Positions 51,663-63,127 of a stretch of 64,000 nucleotides of DNA are shown here, one piece after another. The translations under genes and the position numbers were made by a program. The notes below the pieces were generated by a model. It saw only the letters and a program-made list of their open reading frames with translations. It had not been told where the DNA came from and searched no databases. The DNA is from Pseudomonas fulva. Lineage in GTDB: Bacteria > Pseudomonadota > Gammaproteobacteria > Pseudomonadales > Pseudomonadaceae. The stretch lies in NCBI RefSeq assembly GCF_023517795.1, contig NZ_CP082928.1, forward strand, positions 1,054,001-1,118,000, written 5' to 3'. Position 1 is the stretch's first letter. Each line of letters starts with the position of its first letter.

Positions 51663-53339
51663 ATGACCAAGTTCCGCGACACCGAAATCCGCGCCCCGCG
51701 CGGCACCACGCTCACCGCCAAGAGCTGGCTGACCGAAGCGCCGCTGCGCATGCTGATGAACAACCTCGACCCGGACGTGGCCGAGAATCCCAAGGAGCTG
51801 GTGGTGTATGGCGGTATCGGCCGCGCCGCGCGCAACTGGGAGTGCTACGACAAGATCGTCGAGAGCCTGACCAACCTGAATGACGACGAGACCCTGCTGG
51901 TGCAGTCCGGCAAGCCGGTCGGCGTGTTCAAGACCCATAGCAACGCGCCACGCGTGCTGATCGCCAACTCCAACCTGGTGCCGCACTGGGCGAGCTGGGA
52001 GCACTTCAACGAGCTGGATGCCAGGGGCCTGGCCATGTACGGCCAGATGACCGCCGGTAGCTGGATCTATATCGGCAGCCAGGGCATCGTCCAGGGAACT
52101 TACGAGACCTTCGTCGAAGCCGGTCGCCAGCACTACGGCGGCAACCTCAAGGGCCGCTGGGTGCTGACCGCAGGCCTGGGTGGCATGGGCGGCGCCCAGC
52201 CGTTGGCCGCCACCCTGGCTGGCGCCTGCTCGCTGAACATCGAATGCCAGCAGAGCAGCATCGATTTCCGCCTGCGCAGCCGTTACGTCGATGAGCAGGC
52301 CACCGATCTGGACGACGCCCTGGCGCGCATCGCCCGCTACACCGAAGAAGCCAAGACCAGCGAAGGCAAGGCCATCTCCGTCGCCCTGCTGGGCAATGCC
52401 GCCGAGATCCTGCCGGAACTGGTACGCCGCGGCGTGCGCCCGGATATGGTCACCGACCAGACCAGCGCCCACGACCCGCTCAACGGCTACTTGCCGATTG
52501 GCTGGAGCTGGGCCGAGTACAAGGATCGTGCAGCCACCGACCCGGCTGGCGTGGTCAAGGTCGCCAAGCAGTCCATGGCCGTGCATGTGCAGGCCATGCT
52601 CGACTTCCAGAAGATGGGCGTGCCGACCTTCGACTACGGCAACAACATCCGCCAGATGGCCAAGGAAGAAGGCGTGAGCAATGCCTTCGACTTCCCCGGC
52701 TTCGTCCCGGCCTACATTCGCCCGCTGTTCTGCCGCGGCATCGGCCCGTTCCGCTGGGCGGCGCTGTCCGGCAACCCCGAGGACATCTACAAGACCGACG
52801 CCAAGGTCAAGGAACTGATCCCGGACGACGCCCATCTGCACCGCTGGCTGGACATGGCCTGCGAGCGCATCGCCTTCCAGGGCCTGCCGGCGCGTATCTG
52901 CTGGGTCGGCCTGGGCCAGCGCGCCAAGCTGGGCCTGGCCTTCAACGAAATGGTGCGCTCGGGTGAGCTGAGCGCGCCGGTGGTGATCGGTCGCGACCAC
53001 CTGGACAGCGGCTCGGTGGCCAGCCCCAACCGCGAGACCGAGGCCATGCAGGACGGCTCCGATGCCGTGTCCGACTGGCCGCTGCTCAACGCCCTGCTCA
53101 ACACCGCCAGCGGCGCCACCTGGGTATCGCTGCACCACGGCGGTGGCGTGGGCATGGGTTTCTCCCAGCATTCGGGTATGGTCATCGTTTGCGATGGCAC
53201 CGACGAAGCTGCCGCGCGCATCGCCCGCGTGCTGACCAACGACCCGGGCACCGGGGTGATGCGTCACGCCGATGCCGGTTACCAGATCGCCATCGATTGC
53301 GCCCGTGAGCAGGGGCTGAACCTGCCGATGATCGGCTGA
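51663..53339 (+). CDS. hutU: Urocanate hydratase HutU
   Basis: 558 residues, the standard length. It begins with [19 protein letters not shown] and has [27 protein letters not shown] (NAD-binding region) and [14 protein letters not shown]. HutU adds water to urocanate, using tightly bound NAD+, to give imidazolone propionate. It is 38 bases after the carrier gene in the same operon and is followed by a strong hairpin. Confidence 0.97.
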   Translation: MTKFRDTEIRAPRGTTLTAKSWLTEAPLRMLMNNLDPDVAENPKELVVYGGIGRAARNWECYDKIVESLTNLNDDETLLVQSGKPVGVFKTHSNAPRVLIANSNLVPHWASWEHFNELDARGLAMYGQMTAGSWIYIGSQGIVQGTYETFVEAGRQHYGGNLKGRWVLTAGLGGMGGAQPLAATLAGACSLNIECQQSSIDFRLRSRYVDEQATDLDDALARIARYTEEAKTSEGKAISVALLGNAAEILPELVRRGVRPDMVTDQTSAHDPLNGYLPIGWSWAEYKDRAATDPAGVVKVAKQSMAVHVQAMLDFQKMGVPTFDYGNNIRQMAKEEGVSNAFDFPGFVPAYIRPLFCRGIGPFRWAALSGNPEDIYKTDAKVKELIPDDAHLHRWLDMACERIAFQGLPARICWVGLGQRAKLGLAFNEMVRSGELSAPVVIGRDHLDSGSVASPNRETEAMQDGSDAVSDWPLLNALLNTASGATWVSLHHGGGVGMGFSQHSGMVIVCDGTDEAAARIARVLTNDPGTGVMRHADAGYQIAIDCAREQGLNLPMIG

Positions 53340-53346
53340 GGCTCGA

Positions 53347-53367
53347 CGCCGGCCCAGTGGGCCGGCG
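53347..53367 (+). promoter_or_regulatory. Hairpin between hutU and hutH
   Basis: CGCCGGCCC and GGGCCGGCG pair around an AGT loop, 7 bases after the hutU stop. No T-run follows, so it is more likely an mRNA-stability element or partial attenuator than a full terminator. Confidence 0.5.
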
Positions 53368-53452
53368 CATCAATCACCGCACGCATCGCGGCTTCAGCCA
53401 TCATTCGGCTCTGCTTCGCCAGGCGCGAACTCACCCCGTGGAAGAACAGAAC

Positions 53453-54988
53453 ATGACCACCCTGAACCTGAAACCCGGCCAACTGACCCTGGCCGACCTG
53501 CGCGCCGCCTACCAGGCCCCCGTACACCTGAGCCTGGACGCCAGCGCCCACGAGGCCATCGACGCCAGCGTCGCCTGTGTCAACCAGATCATCGCCGAGG
53601 GTCGCACCGCCTACGGCATCAACACCGGCTTCGGCCTGCTGGCCTCGACCCGCATCGCCAATGCCGACCTGGAAAAGCTGCAGCGCTCGCTGGTGCTGTC
53701 CCATGCCGCCGGCATCGGCGAGCCGCTGAGCGACGCCATGGTGCGGCTGATCATGCTGCTGAAGATCAACAGCCTGGCGCGCGGTTTCTCCGGTATCCGC
53801 CGCCAGGTGATCGAGGCGCTGATCGCCCTGGTCAACGCCGAGGTCTACCCGCATATCCCGCTGAAAGGCTCGGTCGGCGCCTCCGGCGACCTGGCACCGC
53901 TGGCCCATATGTCGCTGGTGCTGCTCGGTGAAAGCCAGGCGCGCCACGGGGGCCAATGGCTGCCGGCCGCCGAGGCGCTGGCCATCGCCGGTCTGGAGCC
54001 GATGACCCTGGCTGCCAAGGAAGGCCTGGCGCTGCTCAACGGCACCCAGGTGTCCACCGCCTACGCGCTGCGCGGGCTGTTCGAGGCGGAAGACCTGTAC
54101 GCCGCCGCCTGCGTCTGCGGCGCGCTGAGCGTCGAGGCGCTGCTCGGTTCGCGCTCGCCCTTCGATGCGCGCATCCATGCCGCACGCGGTCAGCGCGGGC
54201 AGATCGACGCAGCCGCCGCCTTCCGTCACCTGCTCGGCGACAGCAGCGAGATCGGCCGTTCCCACGCCGCCTGCGACAAGGTGCAGGACCCCTACTCGCT
54301 GCGCTGCCAGCCCCAGGTCATGGGCGCCTGCCTGACCCAGCTGCGCCAGGCTGCCGAGGTGCTCGGCGTCGAGGCCAACGCGGTATCCGACAACCCGCTG
54401 GTGTTCGCCGCCGAAGGCGAGGTGATTTCCGGTGGCAACTTCCACGCAGAACCCGTGGCCATGGCCGCCGACAATATCGCCCTGGCCATCGCCGAGATCG
54501 GCGCGCTGTCCGAGCGACGCATCTCGCTGATGATGGACAAGCATATGTCGCAGTTACCACCGTTTCTGGTGGCCAATGGCGGGGTGAATTCCGGCTTCAT
54601 GATCGCCCAGGTGACGGCGGCAGCCCTGGCCAGCGAGAACAAGGCCCTGGCCCATCCGCACAGTGTCGACAGCCTGCCGACTTCGGCCAACCAGGAAGAC
54701 CATGTTTCCATGGCCCCGGCTGCCGGTAAGCGCCTGTGGGACATGGCGGCCAATACCCGCGGCGTGCTGGCCGTGGAATGGCTGGGCGCCTGCCAGGGCC
54801 TGGACTTCCGCGAAGGCCTGAAGAGCACGCCGGCACTGGAGCAGGCGCGCCAGACCCTGCGCGCCAAGGTGCCGTACTACGTCGAGGATCGCTTCTTCGC
54901 CCCGGACATCGCCGCCGCCGACGAGCTGCTGGCCGAGCGCGTGCTGACGCCGCTGCTGCCGGCCGGCATGTTGCCCTCGGTAGGCTGA
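53453..54988 (+). CDS. hutH: Histidine ammonia-lyase HutH
   Basis: 511 residues from the ATG at 53453; an upstream frame to 53357 lacks a ribosome site. The self-processing triad A143-S144-G145 ([15 protein letters not shown]) forms the MIO electrophile. [12 protein letters not shown] near 58-69 and the C-terminal [14 protein letters not shown] are also typical. HutH removes ammonia from L-histidine to give urocanate, the first step of the pathway and also the inducer of the operon. It lies 113 bases after hutU. Confidence 0.97.
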   Translation: MTTLNLKPGQLTLADLRAAYQAPVHLSLDASAHEAIDASVACVNQIIAEGRTAYGINTGFGLLASTRIANADLEKLQRSLVLSHAAGIGEPLSDAMVRLIMLLKINSLARGFSGIRRQVIEALIALVNAEVYPHIPLKGSVGASGDLAPLAHMSLVLLGESQARHGGQWLPAAEALAIAGLEPMTLAAKEGLALLNGTQVSTAYALRGLFEAEDLYAAACVCGALSVEALLGSRSPFDARIHAARGQRGQIDAAAAFRHLLGDSSEIGRSHAACDKVQDPYSLRCQPQVMGACLTQLRQAAEVLGVEANAVSDNPLVFAAEGEVISGGNFHAEPVAMAADNIALAIAEIGALSERRISLMMDKHMSQLPPFLVANGGVNSGFMIAQVTAAALASENKALAHPHSVDSLPTSANQEDHVSMAPAAGKRLWDMAANTRGVLAVEWLGACQGLDFREGLKSTPALEQARQTLRAKVPYYVEDRFFAPDIAAADELLAERVLTPLLPAGMLPSVG

Positions 54989-55003
54989 GCCGCGCTACGT
55001 CTT

Positions 55004-55095
55004 TGTAGGAGCCGCGCCTCGCGGCGAATGGTAGTTATCCCGCAGGTCTTGCTGAGTGACTACGACCGCTTTCGCCCCGAGGCGGGGCTCCTACA
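55004..55095. repeat. Palindromic intergenic repeat of the GTAGGAGC type
   Basis: The left end TGTAGGAGCCGCGCCTCG and right end CGAGGCGGGGCTCCTACA are inverted copies with few differences, as in REP-like pairs common between Pseudomonas genes. It fills most of the space between hutH and hutC. Confidence 0.85.
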
Positions 55096-55152
55096 AGATC
55101 AGTTGTATGGCTGATGTATCATCCGCGCACCGGGCATTACCAAGGAGTTGCC

Positions 55153-55863
55153 GTGACCAGTTCCACCCCGCGCTACAAGGCCATCGAGGATTTTCTGCTC
55201 GAGCGCATCGGCAACGGTGACTACCCGCTGCATCACCAGATCCCCCCCGAAGAGCAGCTGGCCCGGGACTTTTCGGTCAGCCGCATGACCGCCAACAAGG
55301 CCATCAACAACCTGGTGCAGCAGGGTTACCTGATTCGCCAGGCGGGCCTGGGCACCTTCGTCACCGACCGCAAGTCCGAGTCCTCGCTGCACGAGGTGAT
55401 GAACATCGCCGCCGAGGTGCGCGCCCGCGGCCATGCCTACTCCAATCGCATCCTACGCAGCGAAGCGCTGGCCGCCGATGACGAGGTGGCGCTGCGCCTG
55501 GGCCTGCGCATCGGCGCCGAGGTGTTTCACAGCATTCTCGTGCACCTCGAAGACGGGGTGCCGATCCAGCTCGAGGATCGCTTCGTCAATCCGCGCTGGG
55601 TGCCCCACTACCTGAGCAGCGACTTCTCCAAACAGACACCCAACGAAGTGCTGGTCGCCAGCTGCCCGATCAGCGAAGTGGAGCATGTGGTCGAGGCCGT
55701 GCATGCCGATGCCCGCACCGCCGAATGGCTGGCCATCGAGCCGGGCGCCGCCTGCCTGTCGATGATCCGCCGCACCTGGTCGGACGAGCACCTGATCAGC
55801 TACGTGCGCCTGATCCACCCGGGCGAGCGCTACAAGCTGCGCTCGAGCACCAAGCACCGCTGA
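55153..55863 (+). CDS. hutC: Histidine utilisation repressor HutC
   Basis: 236 residues from the GTG at 55153 (perfect AAGGAG, spacing 6). A GntR winged helix (RYKAIEDFLLERIG, EEQLARDFSVSRMTANKAIN) is followed by a UTRA effector domain (SNRILRSEALAADDEVAL, IQLEDRFVNPRWVPHYL). HutC represses the hut genes until urocanate binds. Two TGT-like half sites (TTGTAT, TGTATC at 55102-55120) just upstream may allow self-control. It follows hutH in the same direction and meets the next gene's end with no gap. Confidence 0.95.
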   Translation: MTSSTPRYKAIEDFLLERIGNGDYPLHHQIPPEEQLARDFSVSRMTANKAINNLVQQGYLIRQAGLGTFVTDRKSESSLHEVMNIAAEVRARGHAYSNRILRSEALAADDEVALRLGLRIGAEVFHSILVHLEDGVPIQLEDRFVNPRWVPHYLSSDFSKQTPNEVLVASCPISEVEHVVEAVHADARTAEWLAIEPGAACLSMIRRTWSDEHLISYVRLIHPGERYKLRSSTKHR

Positions 55864-56718
55864 TCACAACCGGAAGTGCTGATGAATGGCCTGGGCCAAC
55901 AGCTCCAGCGCTTCGTCGTGCTGCGCCTGGGCCGAGCGCAGGAACATCACTTCGTGCTCGGCGGCCTGGGGCAGGCTCTCGATGATGCGCATGGCGCTGC
56001 TCATCTTCGCGCGGTCCATCAGGGTGATCGCCAGGCCCGATTCGACACAGGCCCTGATGGCCTGGCTGGACGGGCTTTCCAGCACCACCCGCCAGGTGTA
56101 CCCCGCGGTTTTCAGGGACTCCAGCATCAGGCTGCGGTAGGGGCAGTCGGCCGCATGGATGGCCAGCGGCAGCGTCTCCTTCCAGGCCTGGGGATAGGAC
56201 GCCGCCGCCACCCACACCGGCGTGGTGGCAACCAGCACCTGGGCGCGGGGCTCACGCTGCCCCAGCGGCAGCGTGAGCACCGCGCCGTGCAGCTTGCCGG
56301 CCTGCACCTGCTCGCGCAGCGTGTAGCTGGGGGCGGTCTTCACCTCCAGCACCACGTTGGGCCAGGCCGCCGCGAAGATCGGCAGGATGTCGCGAATCAC
56401 GTGGGCGGCGTATTCGTCGGGAATCCCTAGGCGGATGCGCCCGGCCAATCGCGGGCCGTGCAACTCGGCGAGCACGCGGTCGTGGGTGCTGAGCAGTTCG
56501 CCTGTCGAACGCAGCAACCGCTTGCCCAGCGAGGTCAGCGCCACCGACTGGTTGTCGCGGTCGAACAGCCGGCCACCGGCGACCGACTCCAGGCGCTGGA
56601 TATGCACGCTGATCGCCGCCGGGCTCTTGTGCAACTGCTCGGCAGCCGCCTTGAAGCGCCCGCTGCGTGCCACGGCGTGAAAGGTGCGGATCAGTTCGAT
56701 ATCGAGCACGGCACTCAT
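55864..56718 (-). CDS. LysR-family regulator
   Basis: 284 residues. An N-terminal winged helix (IELIRTFHAVARSGRFKAAAEQL, then SPAAISVHIQRLE) and LysR substrate-binding domain are present. It is divergent from an EamA-family exporter, with starts 98 bases apart in an AT-rich region, so it probably regulates that gene. Its stop directly abuts the hutC stop (TGATCA). Confidence 0.88.
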   Translation of the reverse strand: MSAVLDIELIRTFHAVARSGRFKAAAEQLHKSPAAISVHIQRLESVAGGRLFDRDNQSVALTSLGKRLLRSTGELLSTHDRVLAELHGPRLAGRIRLGIPDEYAAHVIRDILPIFAAAWPNVVLEVKTAPSYTLREQVQAGKLHGAVLTLPLGQREPRAQVLVATTPVWVAAASYPQAWKETLPLAIHAADCPYRSLMLESLKTAGYTWRVVLESPSSQAIRACVESGLAITLMDRAKMSSAMRIIESLPQAAEHEVMFLRSAQAQHDEALELLAQAIHQHFRL

Positions 56719-56816
56719 GATTCAAAAAATCCGAACGACTGATTCAATACATTTTGATTTATTAGATTACGCCACCTTCGTAGGCTGGACCTACACCCTC
56801 CATCCGGTTTACCGCC

Positions 56817-57782
56817 ATGTCCGCTCAACAGACTGTCCGCCTGTGGCCCGTCGCCATTCCGCTGCTGGTGCTCGAAGCGGCACTGGTGGTGATCTGGAGC
56901 TCGGGCTTTATCGGCGCCCGCTTCTCCATCGACCATGCGCCAGCGATGCTGGTGGTGTTCTGGCGCAGCCTGCTGTTCGTGTTGCTGCTGGCGCACTGGG
57001 CGTTGCCGCGCCTGCGCCACGCCTCGCCGGCCACGCTGCTGCGCCATGCTGGCATCGGCTTGCTGGCGATGGGCGGCTACCTGGCCGGCGTGGTTCAGGG
57101 CATCGCACTGGGCGTACCGGCTGGGCTCGCCGCCCTGCTGGCCGACCTGCTGCCCATCGGCGTCGCCCTGCTCAGCCTGCTGGTGCTTCGGCAGCAGCTG
57201 GGCTGGCGCACCTGGCTGGGTTTGCTGATCGGCCTGACCGGCGTGGTGCTGGTCACCTCGGACGCGCTGGCCTGGGGCGATGCGCCATTGTGGGTCTACG
57301 GCTTGCCGCTCCTGGGCATGCTCTCGCTGGCGGTCGCCACCCTGTGGCAGAAACGCACCAAGGCCACGGCGTCCCTCGACCTGCTCGGCAACCTGTGGCT
57401 GCAATGCTGCATCTGCTGCGTGCCGTTCGCGCTGCTGGCCATGATGGACGGCAGCCTGATGCCGGTGGCCTCGGGCGGCTTCGCGTTGAGCGTATTGTGG
57501 ACGAGCATCTCCACCATCGGTGGCTACGGCCTGTACTGGCTGTGCCTGAAGCGCTCGACGCCGACCCGGGTGGCCAGCGTGTTGTACCTGAGCCCGGCGC
57601 TGACCCTGGTGTGGGCCTGGGCGATGTTCGGTGAGCCGCTGTCCTGGCTGATGGGCCTGGGCACGGCTGTCTCGGGGCTGGGTCTGTGGCTGGTGATACG
57701 TAACGAGCGCAAACATAACGATGACGGGCCCGCGCTCGCGAACCCGTCATCGGCCCCCGTCAAAGCAGCTTGTCGAGGGTGA
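56817..57782 (+). CDS. EamA/DMT-family exporter
   Basis: 321 residues with ten helices in two EamA halves. VIWSSGFIGARFSIDHAPAM and LVVFWRSLLF begin the first half, and TVSGGLYW-like ISTIGGYGLYWLCLKRS and VLYLSPALTLVWAWAMFGEP lie in the second. Such proteins export amino acids or other small molecules. It starts with an ATG at 56817. The end overlaps the aldehyde oxidoreductase large-subunit gene tail to tail by 23 bases. Confidence 0.88.
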   Translation: MSAQQTVRLWPVAIPLLVLEAALVVIWSSGFIGARFSIDHAPAMLVVFWRSLLFVLLLAHWALPRLRHASPATLLRHAGIGLLAMGGYLAGVVQGIALGVPAGLAALLADLLPIGVALLSLLVLRQQLGWRTWLGLLIGLTGVVLVTSDALAWGDAPLWVYGLPLLGMLSLAVATLWQKRTKATASLDLLGNLWLQCCICCVPFALLAMMDGSLMPVASGGFALSVLWTSISTIGGYGLYWLCLKRSTPTRVASVLYLSPALTLVWAWAMFGEPLSWLMGLGTAVSGLGLWLVIRNERKHNDDGPALANPSSAPVKAACRG

Positions 57783-59951
57783 TCGGCAATTGGCGGATGC
57801 GCTTGCCGGTGGCGTGATAGACCGCATTGGCGACCGCCGCGGCAACGCCGACGATGCCGATCTCGCCGACACCCTTGGAGCCCAGCGGGTTGATGATGCT
57901 GTCGTTTTCCTCGACGAAGATCACCTCGATATCGCCGATATCGGCGTGCACCGGCAGGTGGTAATCGGCCAGGTTATGGTTCATGCAGCGCCCCAGGTCA
58001 TGGTCGATCATCGCCTCCTCGTGCAGGGCCATGCCGATGCCCCACACCACGCCACCGAGAATCTGGCTGCGCGCGGTTTTCGGGTTGATCACCCGGCCCG
58101 CGGCAATGGCGCTGACCACCCGGGTGACCCGCACCGTGCCAAGGGCTTCGTCCACCTGCACCTCGACGAACACTGCCGAATGGCTGGCACTGGCGTAGCG
58201 CTCGCGCTGCTTAGCCGGCTGCGCCTGCACCTCGACCTCCAGGCTGCCATGGCGGGCCAGTAGCGCGCTCAGCTCGACCGCACGGCTGGTGTCCTCGCCC
58301 TGCTGCACACGGCCGGCGCTGAAGCGCAGCGCAGCGCCATCGGTGAACGGTGCCTCCGGCCACTGCCGCGCCGCCTCGCAGAGCTTGTCGGCCAGGGCCA
58401 GGCAGGCCTCGCGAACCGCGCTGCCCACCGAGGATACGGTGAACGAGCCGCCCTGCAGCGGTGCCTGGGGCAGGCTGGAATCGCCAAGGCGGAATTCCAC
58501 CTGGGACGGCTTCAGGCCCAGCACATCGGCGGCGATCTGGGTCATCACCGTGGCGGTGCCCGGGCCGATGTCACAGGTGGCGCTGGCGACGATCAGCCGG
58601 CCGTCGGCGGTAAAGCTGGCGCGGGCGCTGGCCGGCATCTGCATGGCTTCCCATACGCCGGTGGCCATGCCGTAGCCGATCAACTGGTCGCCCTCGCGCA
58701 TACTGCGCGGCTGCGGGCTGCGCTGGCTCCAGCCAAAGGCCTCGGCACCCTGCTGGTAGCAGGCGCGCAGCTCCTTGCTGGAATAGGGCTTGCCTTCGTT
58801 CTGGTTGGTTTCGGCGTAGTTGGTCAGGCGCAATTGCACCGGGTCGACGCCCGCGGCCCAGGCCAGTTCGTCCATCGCCGACTCCAGGGCATAGACCCCC
58901 GTGGCGGCCCCCGGCGCACGCATGTCCAGCGGCGTGTACACGTCCAGCGGCGCCAGCCGGTAGGCCAGGCGCACGTGGTCGCAGTGATAGAGCATCCCCG
59001 ACCATTCGGCGACGTGCTCGGTGAAGTCCTCGAAGCGCGAGGTCTGGGCGATCACCTCGTGCACCAGCCCCTGCAGCTTGCCACTTTCGTCGGCACCGAG
59101 CTGCAGGTGCTGCACCGCCCGCGGGCGATAGCCGAAGGTGAACATCTGCTGGCGGGTCAGGGTCACCCGCACCGACCGCTGCAGCTTCAGCGCCGCCATG
59201 GCGGCCAGGGACAGCTGGTACTGCGGGCGCAGGCCGGAGCCGAAGGCGCCGCCGACGAAGGATGACTTGATGCGCACGCGATTCGGTTCGAGCTTGAGCA
59301 CGTCGGCCAGGTAACGCTGGCTGTTCTGCGGGCCCTGGGTCTTGTCGTGCACCAGCAGGCTGCCATCGGCCTGGTAGATCACCGTCGAGGCATGGGGCTC
59401 CATGGGGTGGTGATACTCGCAGGGCAGCTCGTACTCCAGCTCCAGACGCAGCGGCGCGCCGGCGATCACCGCGTCGGCGTCGCCCCGTGGCTCTGGCAGC
59501 TCGGCAGGTGCGGCGTGGGCTTCGCTCAGGGCACCGCGCAGATCGGTGGCGTGGGCGTGCTGCTCATAGTCGATACGCACCAGTGAGCCGGCGTGACGGG
59601 CCAGCTCCAGGGTGTCGGCGACCACCAGCGCCACCGGTTGGCCGCTGTAACGGATGCGCTCGTTGAACAGCGGGCGAAACGGCGAGCCATCGGCGGCATC
59701 GTCATCTTCGTAACTCTCGTCGTCCTGGGCCATGGGCGGACGATTGAGGTGGCTGAGCACCAGCTTGACGCCGGGCAGCGCCAGGGCCGCCGAGTCGTCG
59801 ATGGCGGTGATGCGGCCGCGGGGGATCACACTGCAGATCACGCTGCCATGCAGCAGGCCGTCAGCTGGGTGCTCGGCGGCATAACGCGCCTGACCGCTGA
59901 CTTTCAGCGGACCGTCTACGCGGTCCAGGGGCTGGCCAAGGGTTCGCGCGT

Positions 59952-59955
<4 letters not shown>
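57760..59955 (-). CDS. Molybdenum-binding large subunit of a PaoC-like aldehyde oxidoreductase
   Basis: 731 residues, like E. coli PaoC (YagR). Two Ald_Xan_dh_C domains are present, with the molybdopterin contacts SSFVGGAFGSG and the active-site Glu698 in GSKGVGEIGIVG. The enzyme family oxidises aromatic or other aldehydes, or hydroxylates N-heterocycles, at a molybdenum-cytosine-dinucleotide centre. The ATG at 59955 has AAGGAG and overlaps the FAD-subunit stop (ATGA); the frame to 60138 is antisense noise. It is the last gene of a three-gene operon (S, M, L order). The real substrate is unknown. Confidence 0.9.
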
Positions 59956-60937
<982 letters not shown>

Positions 60938-60941
<4 letters not shown>

Positions 60942-61447
60942 GGGCGCACCGCCTGTTCGCTCTCGGGCAGTGCCTCTTCGATGGCCGCCAGGATGTTGCT
61001 GTAGGCGCCGCAGCGGCACAGGTTGCCGCTCATGCGTTCGCGGATATCGGCGGCGTCGCCGATTCGCCCTTCGTTGGCCAGGCCGACCGCCGAGCAGATC
61101 TGCCCGGGGGTGCAATAGCCGCACTGGAAGGCATCGTGTTTGACGAAGGCGCGCTGCATGGGGTGCAGCTCATCGCCCTTGGCCAGACCTTCGATGGTGG
61201 TCAGCTGGCGACCATCGAGCATCACCGCCAGGGTCAGGCAGGCGTTGACCCGCTGGCCGTCCACCAGCACCGTGCAGGCGCCGCACTGGCCGTGGTCGCA
61301 GCCTTTCTTGGTGCCGACCAGGTCGAGCTGTTCACGCAGCAGGTCGAGGGCCGTGATCCACGGGTACACCTCGACTTGTGTAGGGCTGCCGTTCAATGAC
61401 AGGGAAATCGTCCGGCGCTCGGCGCCGGCTGTGATGGTCTCGCTCAT
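60938..61447 (-). CDS. 2Fe-2S small subunit (PaoA-like) without Tat signal
   Basis: 169 residues. The plant-type ferredoxin cluster (GCDHGQCGACTVLVDG) and the second cluster (QCGYCTPGQ, CRCGAYSNI) are complete. E. coli PaoA begins with a twin-arginine export leader; here the protein starts MSETITAGAERRTISLSLNG and has no RR leader or hydrophobic stretch. The ATG has GAGGTAG. The enzyme is therefore probably cytoplasmic, unless export is by a partner. Confidence 0.92.
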
Positions 61448-61627
61448 GGGGCTACCTCGGTTCGCGTGGATGTCTCGTGCATCCGTTCAAAATCTGAGGT
61501 GAGGCCCAGCAAAAACGTTCAGGTTGGATGGCGACCGTAGAGCGGTTCGTTGAGGAAGCTGTTCACGGTCTTTTTGGTCAACATTGATAGGGCAGCCACA
61601 AGGCAGAAGCGGAAATTGATGCAGTAC

Positions 61628-61682
61628 CTGTGGGAGCGGGCCATGCCCGTGATTTTTTAGCGGGCATGGCCCGCTCCCACAG
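61628..61682. repeat. Perfect 22-bp hairpin repeat of the GTGGGAGC type
   Basis: CTGTGGGAGCGGGCCATGCC at the left end, plus CG, is mirrored exactly by the right end; the loop is 11 bases with six T in the middle. Such GTGGGAGCGGGC elements are common Pseudomonas intergenic repeats. It can fold on either strand and may end transcripts. Confidence 0.88.
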
Positions 61683-61685
61683 TCC

Positions 61686-61761
61686 GTAGGGTGGATGACG
61701 CTCTTTTCATCCACCATCGCGGATGCAGATCGGTGGACGGATGAAGCGTCGTCCACCCTAC
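61686..61761. repeat. Palindromic intergenic repeat, copy B
   Basis: It starts GTAGGGTGGATGACGCT and ends AGCGTCGTCCACCCTAC. It matches the reverse complement of the 42371-42460 element at both ends and over the CTCTTTTCATCCACC block; the centre differs in length. Two copies 19 kb apart in opposite orientation show a dispersed family. Confidence 0.85.
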
Positions 61762-61826
61762 GAAAGGCTGCTCGCGCCACTTTGCGTTCAAGCCCCGAAG
61801 CCGACCCGCAGGATCGTTTACAGGCC

Positions 61827-62606
61827 CTAAGGCGTGAGCTTCTTCAGCGGATAGATGTCGTAGCGGCTGGATTTGCCCTCCAGCGCATAGCCCGGCTTGG
61901 CACCCTCGATGACCGGCGCCTTGCGCGGGCGCTTGACCACCACGCGGTGGCTGGCCAGTTCGAGGGCGGCGGCGAGCAACGCCGGTGCGTCCAGGTCATC
62001 GCCGACGAAGGGGCGGAACAGGCGCATCTCCTTCTTCACCAGGGCGCTCTTGTCGCGATGGGGAAACATCGGGTCGAGGTAGATCACCTGGGGGGCCTCA
62101 TCCTGCCAATCGCCCATCAGTTCGATGGCGTTGCCCTGCAGCAGGCCCATGCGCGCGACGATGCTCGCGACCTCTGCGTCGCTGGCCGCGCGCCGCAGGC
62201 CGTCCTCGAGCAGCGCGCCGATCAGTGGCTGACGTTCGATCAGGTCCACACGGCAACCCAGGCTGGCCAGCACGAAGGCATCGCGGCCCAGGCCGGCGGT
62301 GGCATCCAGCACACGCGGGCGCACGCCCTGGGCGATGCCGACCGCCTTGGCGATCATCTGCCCCGCGCCGCCGCCGAACTGGCGACGATGGGCTACCGCA
62401 CCCTCGACGAAATCCACCCGCACCGGGCCTGGCGCCTGAGGGCCCAGTTCGACCAGTTGCAAACCGGCCTCTCCCAACTGCAGCGCATAGCCGGCTTCGC
62501 CTTCCAGCGGCAGGCCAAGGCGCTGCGCCCACTGCTGTGCGCCGGCTTGCAGATGCGGCGCCAGGGCCTCCATGCGAATGCGCACGTCGGGCTGTATTTC
62601 AGTCAT
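61827..62606 (-). CDS. rsmJ: 16S rRNA (guanine(1516)-N2)-methyltransferase RsmJ
   Basis: 259 residues. SAM-binding [14 protein letters not shown], the DLIERQPL acidic loop, the catalytic-region YLDPMFPHR and the C-terminal [11 protein letters not shown] are diagnostic of RsmJ, which methylates G1516 of 16S rRNA. The length is as in E. coli. The gene is alone on its strand. The start ATG at 62606 fits the family start. Confidence 0.95.
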   Translation of the reverse strand: MTEIQPDVRIRMEALAPHLQAGAQQWAQRLGLPLEGEAGYALQLGEAGLQLVELGPQAPGPVRVDFVEGAVAHRRQFGGGAGQMIAKAVGIAQGVRPRVLDATAGLGRDAFVLASLGCRVDLIERQPLIGALLEDGLRRAASDAEVASIVARMGLLQGNAIELMGDWQDEAPQVIYLDPMFPHRDKSALVKKEMRLFRPFVGDDLDAPALLAAALELASHRVVVKRPRKAPVIEGAKPGYALEGKSSRYDIYPLKKLTP

Positions 62607-62717
62607 TGCGGGTCGTCCATCGATTGGGGCGGCAGGATTTGCTCGGCCGTTGGCTCAACTCGGGCCGGCAACGGCCGATACCCCGGAAAGCGATAGTTTG
62701 CCAGAGCCAGCCGCCTG

Positions 62718-63122
62718 ATGTTCGAGGTCATCTCCCATATTCCCGGTGACACCCGGGTAGCCGCCCAGAAAGCCGGTACGCCATCGAGCGCCAGCGTGGC
62801 GCTGTACGACCAGATTCTGCGCAGCGTATTGCGCGAGATGGAAAGCGCCCTGGCAGCACCTGCGGCACCGGCCCCGACCACGCCTGCAGACGAAGCGCCC
62901 ATGCACGGCATGCGCACCCTGGAAGACGTGATGATGCAGCGCCAGTTCGTCTGCTCGCTGAACGCTGTGGAGGCCGCCCTGCCCCTCGAAGAGCTGGCAC
63001 TGCAGCAGCAATTGCTGGCGCCTGCCGAGAATGCCGCCAGCAACCCATTGCTGCAGGCGTCGCTGGCCCCCTGGGAACTGCTGATGGGCCGCCTGACCCT
63101 GCAACGCCGCCTGTCGCGCTGA
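62718..63122 (+). CDS. Hypothetical protein, 134 residues
   Basis: The frame has strong third-position G/C bias and a plausible product: MFEVISHIPGDTRVAAQKAG, a helix, an Ala/Pro-rich linker (about 45-60) and a helical C-terminus (LEDVMMQRQFVCSLNAVEAA, LMGRLTLQRRLSR). No signal peptide or membrane segment is seen. The ribosome site is weak, so the start is uncertain. I do not recognise the family. It is divergent from rsmJ and followed by a long palindromic repeat. Confidence 0.5.
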   Translation: MFEVISHIPGDTRVAAQKAGTPSSASVALYDQILRSVLREMESALAAPAAPAPTTPADEAPMHGMRTLEDVMMQRQFVCSLNAVEAALPLEELALQQQLLAPAENAASNPLLQASLAPWELLMGRLTLQRRLSR

Positions 63123-63127
63123 GTTGA

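Larger units (their letters stand above)
61448..61826. other. Repeat-filled intergenic region
   Basis: This 379-base gap upstream of the aldehyde oxidoreductase operon has no gene. It holds a perfect hairpin repeat (61628-61682) and a dispersed palindromic element (61686-61761) next to each other. The 180 bases nearest the operon (61448-61627) probably hold its promoter; no clear operator is seen. Confidence 0.6.

Noticed and set aside
51594..53267. A 557-codon minus-strand open frame opposite hutU
   Set aside because: Antisense to a full-length HutU; His/Val/Gly/Gln-rich and without motifs.
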